NCBI GenBank assembly: GCA_944377405.1
Contig: CALWES010000001.1
Coordinates: 186,001-250,000, forward strand
Origin: an uncultured Lachnospiraceae bacterium
GTDB taxonomy: Bacteria > Bacillota > Clostridia > Lachnospirales > Lachnospiraceae
Length of the DNA: 64,000 bases
Direction of reading: 5' to 3'
Shown here: one piece after another, positions 61,449 through 64,000 of the stretch
How the letters are laid out: each line of letters opens with the position of its first letter
Position numbering within the stretch: position 1 is the first letter of the stretch
The notes under the pieces: model-generated
The model's database searches: none
Seen by the model: the letters and a program-made list of their open reading frames with translations, nothing else
What the model was told of the DNA's origin: nothing
Program-made: the position numbers and the translations under genes

Positions 61449-63431
61449 TCATGCCTCCTTTTCCAGTTCGGAAAGCTCCGACAGCCATGCATCCGCCACC
61501 GCATCGGAGGGCATCCGCAGGCTTCCCCTGGGGCTCAGATCCACTGCCACCACCTTGGGGCCGTCCACGGAGCAGCTTCGTTTGAACTGCTGGGAGAAGA
61601 AACGCCGGTAGAAGGTCCGAAGCCACTTCAGGATCTCCGCCCCGGAATAGGTGCCCCGGAAGGCCCTTTTGGCCATCCGGTAGATCCGTCTCGGGGGGAA
61701 GCCCCGCAGGAGCATCTGATAAAGGAAGAAGTCATGGAGCTCATAGGGTCCCACCAGGTCCTCCGTTTTCTGGGCGATATCCCCCTCCTTGTCCGGAGGC
61801 AGAAGCTCCGGCGACACCGGAGTATCCAGGATATCAAGGAGAACTGCAGAAAGCCCTCCTTCCGCTTCCTTTTCCGCATATTCACTGACCAGGCAGCGCA
61901 CCAGGGTCTTGGGGACCCCGGCATTGACCGCATACATGGACATATGGTCTCCATTATAGGTACACCAGCCAAGGGCCATCTCCGACATATCCCCGGTTCC
62001 CACCAGAACGCCGTTGATCCCGTTGGCAATATCCATCAGGATCTGGGTCCGTTCCCTGGCCTGGGCATTTTCATATACGGAATTATGGTCCTCCGGATCG
62101 TGGCCGATATCCCGGAAATGCAGGAGTACGGATTCCCGGATATTGATCTCCCGGAGACTTGCCCCCATCTCCTTTGCAAGACGACAGGCATTTTGATAGG
62201 TCCTGTCCGTGGTTCCAAAGGCCGGCATGGTGACGCAGATGATTTTCTCTGCCGGAAGGCCCATAAGCCGGAAGGCCTTTCCGGCTACCAGAAGGGCCAG
62301 GGTGGAGTCAAGGCCTCCGGAAAGCCCCAGCACCGCATGCTCCGCACCGATGTGTTCCAGCCGCTTTTTCAGTCCTGTTGCCTGCACCAGGAGCATCTCC
62401 TCCAGGGCCTCGGAGGCCCCGGGTCCCTTGGGCAGGAAGGGAGACGGGTCGATCTCCCGCAGCAGGGGACGCTCCCCCTCCTCCAGGATACAAAACGGCA
62501 CCTGCTCATGCTCTCCCGTGCCGAATCCATAGGTGCCGCTGTCGCTGTGCATGGCCTTCCTGTTTTCAAAGGTACTGGTCCTGCGGCGCTCATAGGCCAG
62601 CCGCAGAAGGTCGATCTCCGTCATGCAGAGTCCCTCCCCCTCGGAAAGGGACAGGCGCTCCGCCAGGAGGTCTCCCGCCTCTGCAATCATGTTGTGGCCG
62701 CAGAACACCAGGTCCGTGGTGGACTCTCCCGCCCCTGCGCTGGCATAGACATAGGCGCACATGAGCCGGGAAGTCTGGGCCTTTATGAGCTGTCTTCGGA
62801 AGTCCTTCTTCCCTGAAACAGCATCGGAAGCGGAAAGGTTCACGATCACATTGGCTCCCGCCACCGCATGGCGGTTGGAGGGGGCATAAGGCACCCAGGC
62901 GTCTTCACAGATCTCGCAGGCCACCTTAAGCTCCGGTATATTCTCACAGCAAAGGAGGATATCCGTTCCAAAGGGGATCCTGCGGGAGCCTGATCCATCC
63001 ATCTCATCAGGGATATATTCCGTCTCTCCTGCTCCTCCCGTAAAATAGCGGGCCTCGTAGAATTCCCCGTAGCTGGGAAGATAACTTTTGGGGATCACCG
63101 CCAGGATCCTTCCATCCTGGAAGGCGCAGGCCGCATTATAAAGCTTTCCTTCAAAAACCCAGGGAAGGCCTGCGAAAACCAGGGTGTCCATTCCCGCCGA
63201 AGCCCGCACCAGGGAAAAAAGCGCATCCCTGGAGGCCTGGATCAGACGGTCCTGGAGGAACAGATCCCCACAGGTATAGCCGCAGATGGAAAGCTCCGGA
63301 AACACCAGAAGCTTTGCCCCGGCCTCGGAGGCCTCCTTCATCAGTTTTTCCATTTCCCGCCAGTTGTATTCCGGGTCAGCCACCCGAAGCTTCGGCGTGG
63401 CCGCCGCAGCCCTGATATATCCGTCCTGCAT
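61449..63431 (-). CDS. nadE: Glutamine-dependent NAD(+) synthetase
   Basis: 660 residues. N-terminal nitrilase-type glutaminase with Glu46, Lys115 and Cys175; C-terminal synthetase with the PP-loop S-G-G-L-D-S. Final step of NAD synthesis using Gln as the N donor. Complete; length normal. Leads the operon with the RNA methyltransferase and QmcA. Confidence 0.96.
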   Translation of the reverse strand: MQDGYIRAAAATPKLRVADPEYNWREMEKLMKEASEAGAKLLVFPELSICGYTCGDLFLQDRLIQASRDALFSLVRASAGMDTLVFAGLPWVFEGKLYNAACAFQDGRILAVIPKSYLPSYGEFYEARYFTGGAGETEYIPDEMDGSGSRRIPFGTDILLCCENIPELKVACEICEDAWVPYAPSNRHAVAGANVIVNLSASDAVSGKKDFRRQLIKAQTSRLMCAYVYASAGAGESTTDLVFCGHNMIAEAGDLLAERLSLSEGEGLCMTEIDLLRLAYERRRTSTFENRKAMHSDSGTYGFGTGEHEQVPFCILEEGERPLLREIDPSPFLPKGPGASEALEEMLLVQATGLKKRLEHIGAEHAVLGLSGGLDSTLALLVAGKAFRLMGLPAEKIICVTMPAFGTTDRTYQNACRLAKEMGASLREINIRESVLLHFRDIGHDPEDHNSVYENAQARERTQILMDIANGINGVLVGTGDMSEMALGWCTYNGDHMSMYAVNAGVPKTLVRCLVSEYAEKEAEGGLSAVLLDILDTPVSPELLPPDKEGDIAQKTEDLVGPYELHDFFLYQMLLRGFPPRRIYRMAKRAFRGTYSGAEILKWLRTFYRRFFSQQFKRSCSVDGPKVVAVDLSPRGSLRMPSDAVADAWLSELSELEKEA

Positions 63432-63546
63432 CTTAGGTCCTTCCTTCTTTTTGAGATTGTCAAATTTGGAGTTAAGTATATCATATTTCCGCTGTTTATG
63501 CTAGAATGCCGAAAGAAAAGGACTGGGAAAGGAAGGTAACGGATCC

Positions 63547-64000
63547 ATGGAAGGAAGATCAGAGCAGAGGACACAGGAGCATATCTTCTCAAGGGAAGAA
63601 AGCCTCATTGGCAAGGAAGCCCTTTCCAGGCTTGCTTCCGCCCATGTGGCGGTCTTCGGCCTGGGAGGTGTGGGCTCCTATGTTACGGAGGCCCTTTGCC
63701 GGGCCGGTATCGGAGCCCTGAGCCTCATCGATAATGACCGGGTGGCATTAAGCAACCGGAACCGGCAGCTCTATGCCCTTTCCTCCACCGCCGGGCAGAA
63801 AAAAACAGAGGCAGCGAAATCCCGCTGCCTGGATATAAACCCCGATGTGGATCTCCGGCTTTATGATACCTTTGTCCTGCCGGAAAATCTGCCGGACCTC
63901 CTGGATGAGATCGCAGGGGATGTTCCCCTGGATTATGTGGTGGACGCCGTGGATACGGTGGCTGCAAAGCTGGCTCTGGCAGAGCTCTGCGAAGCAAGGG
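63547..64000 (+). CDS. ThiF/HesA-type ATPase, TcdA-like (3' end off window)
   Basis: At least 151 codons. ATP-binding G-L-G-G-V-G-S-Y at about 38-45, then N-D-R-V and N-R-N-R-Q-L, and a D-A-V-D-T motif, as in tRNA threonylcarbamoyladenosine dehydratase (TcdA/CsdL). Start is the ATG at 63547 with an AAGGAAGG about 10 bases earlier. A TGC TAGAAT extended -10 (63502-63507) precedes it. Divergent from nadE. The C-terminus and catalytic Cys are outside the window. Confidence 0.88.
   Translation, partial: MEGRSEQRTQEHIFSREESLIGKEALSRLASAHVAVFGLGGVGSYVTEALCRAGIGALSLIDNDRVALSNRNRQLYALSSTAGQKKTEAAKSRCLDINPDVDLRLYDTFVLPENLPDLLDEIAGDVPLDYVVDAVDTVAAKLALAELCEAR

Overview
The window reads as chromosome of an anaerobic, low-spore-evidence Firmicute of the class Clostridia, most likely family Lachnospiraceae. 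The reasons are a Gram-positive T-box on thrS, an infC leader of the L20 type, a tetrahydrofolate riboswitch on a FolT-type ECF transporter, the cmk-ispH-S1 order, QueH, a two-gene SufC/SufB-type Fe-S system, a double-cubane-type 2-hydroxyacyl-CoA dehydratase homologue, and three secreted proteins with choline/cell-wall-binding repeats. Most genes lie on the minus strand. No rRNA, CRISPR array, integrase or IS element was seen.

Region by region. 1-4 kb: dgt-dnaG-trmK-nif3 (minus), a macromolecular-synthesis operon from which rpoD is missing; rpoD sits alone at 58-59 kb with its own strong promoter and a TTG start. 4-6 kb: sufC-sufB. 5.8-8.2 kb: two secreted cell-wall-binding proteins flank a tandem pair of tRNA-Leu genes; the second has an Asp-rich repetitive tail. 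8.2-12.8 kb: a YitT-type membrane protein, infC-rpmI-rplT with its leader, and thrS with a T-box. 12.8-20 kb: engB-clpX, clpP, tig, a CYTH protein, and cmk-ispH-S1. 20-22.5 kb (plus): a GH13 glycosidase and an alpha/beta hydrolase. 22.5-25.2 kb: DUF3343 protein, double-cubane reductase homologue and an EF2568-like cysteine desulfurase. 25.4-28.7 kb: amino-acid racemase, P1 peptidase and M55 D-aminopeptidase, plus a double cupin. 28.9-31 kb: flavin reductase, purC, GNAT.

31-43 kb is the accessory region. A type I restriction-modification operon (hsdM-hsdS-X-hsdR-rhh-Y) runs with one-to-four-base junctions through three uncharacterised genes: X is 231 aa, rhh is a ribbon-helix-helix-like protein and Y is 571 aa. 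It is followed within 40 bases by a Y-family polymerase, a YolD-like gene and the GNAT gene. The hsdM promoter carries a perfect palindrome exactly between its -35 and -10. The sequence from about 33 to 43 kb is visibly more AT-rich than its surroundings, which suggests acquisition. A divergent WG-repeat gene has a strong Shine-Dalgarno but no usual start codon.

43.3-47 kb: a 1166-aa secreted papain-like protein in which the catalytic His and Asn come BEFORE the Cys, an apparent circular permutation, and a cytidine deaminase C-terminal remnant just upstream. 47-56 kb: small membrane proteins, a BaiN-like flavoprotein, galE, a MacB-like ABC operon with a membrane-anchored surface protein, and an Mrp-type Fe-S carrier. 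56-64 kb: THF riboswitch-folT, HPr, queH, rpoD, a stomatin/QmcA operon, nadE, and the 5' part of a tcdA-like gene running off the end.

The observations most worth following up are the permuted protease, the coupled RM operon with its extra genes and operator, and the WG gene without a start codon.
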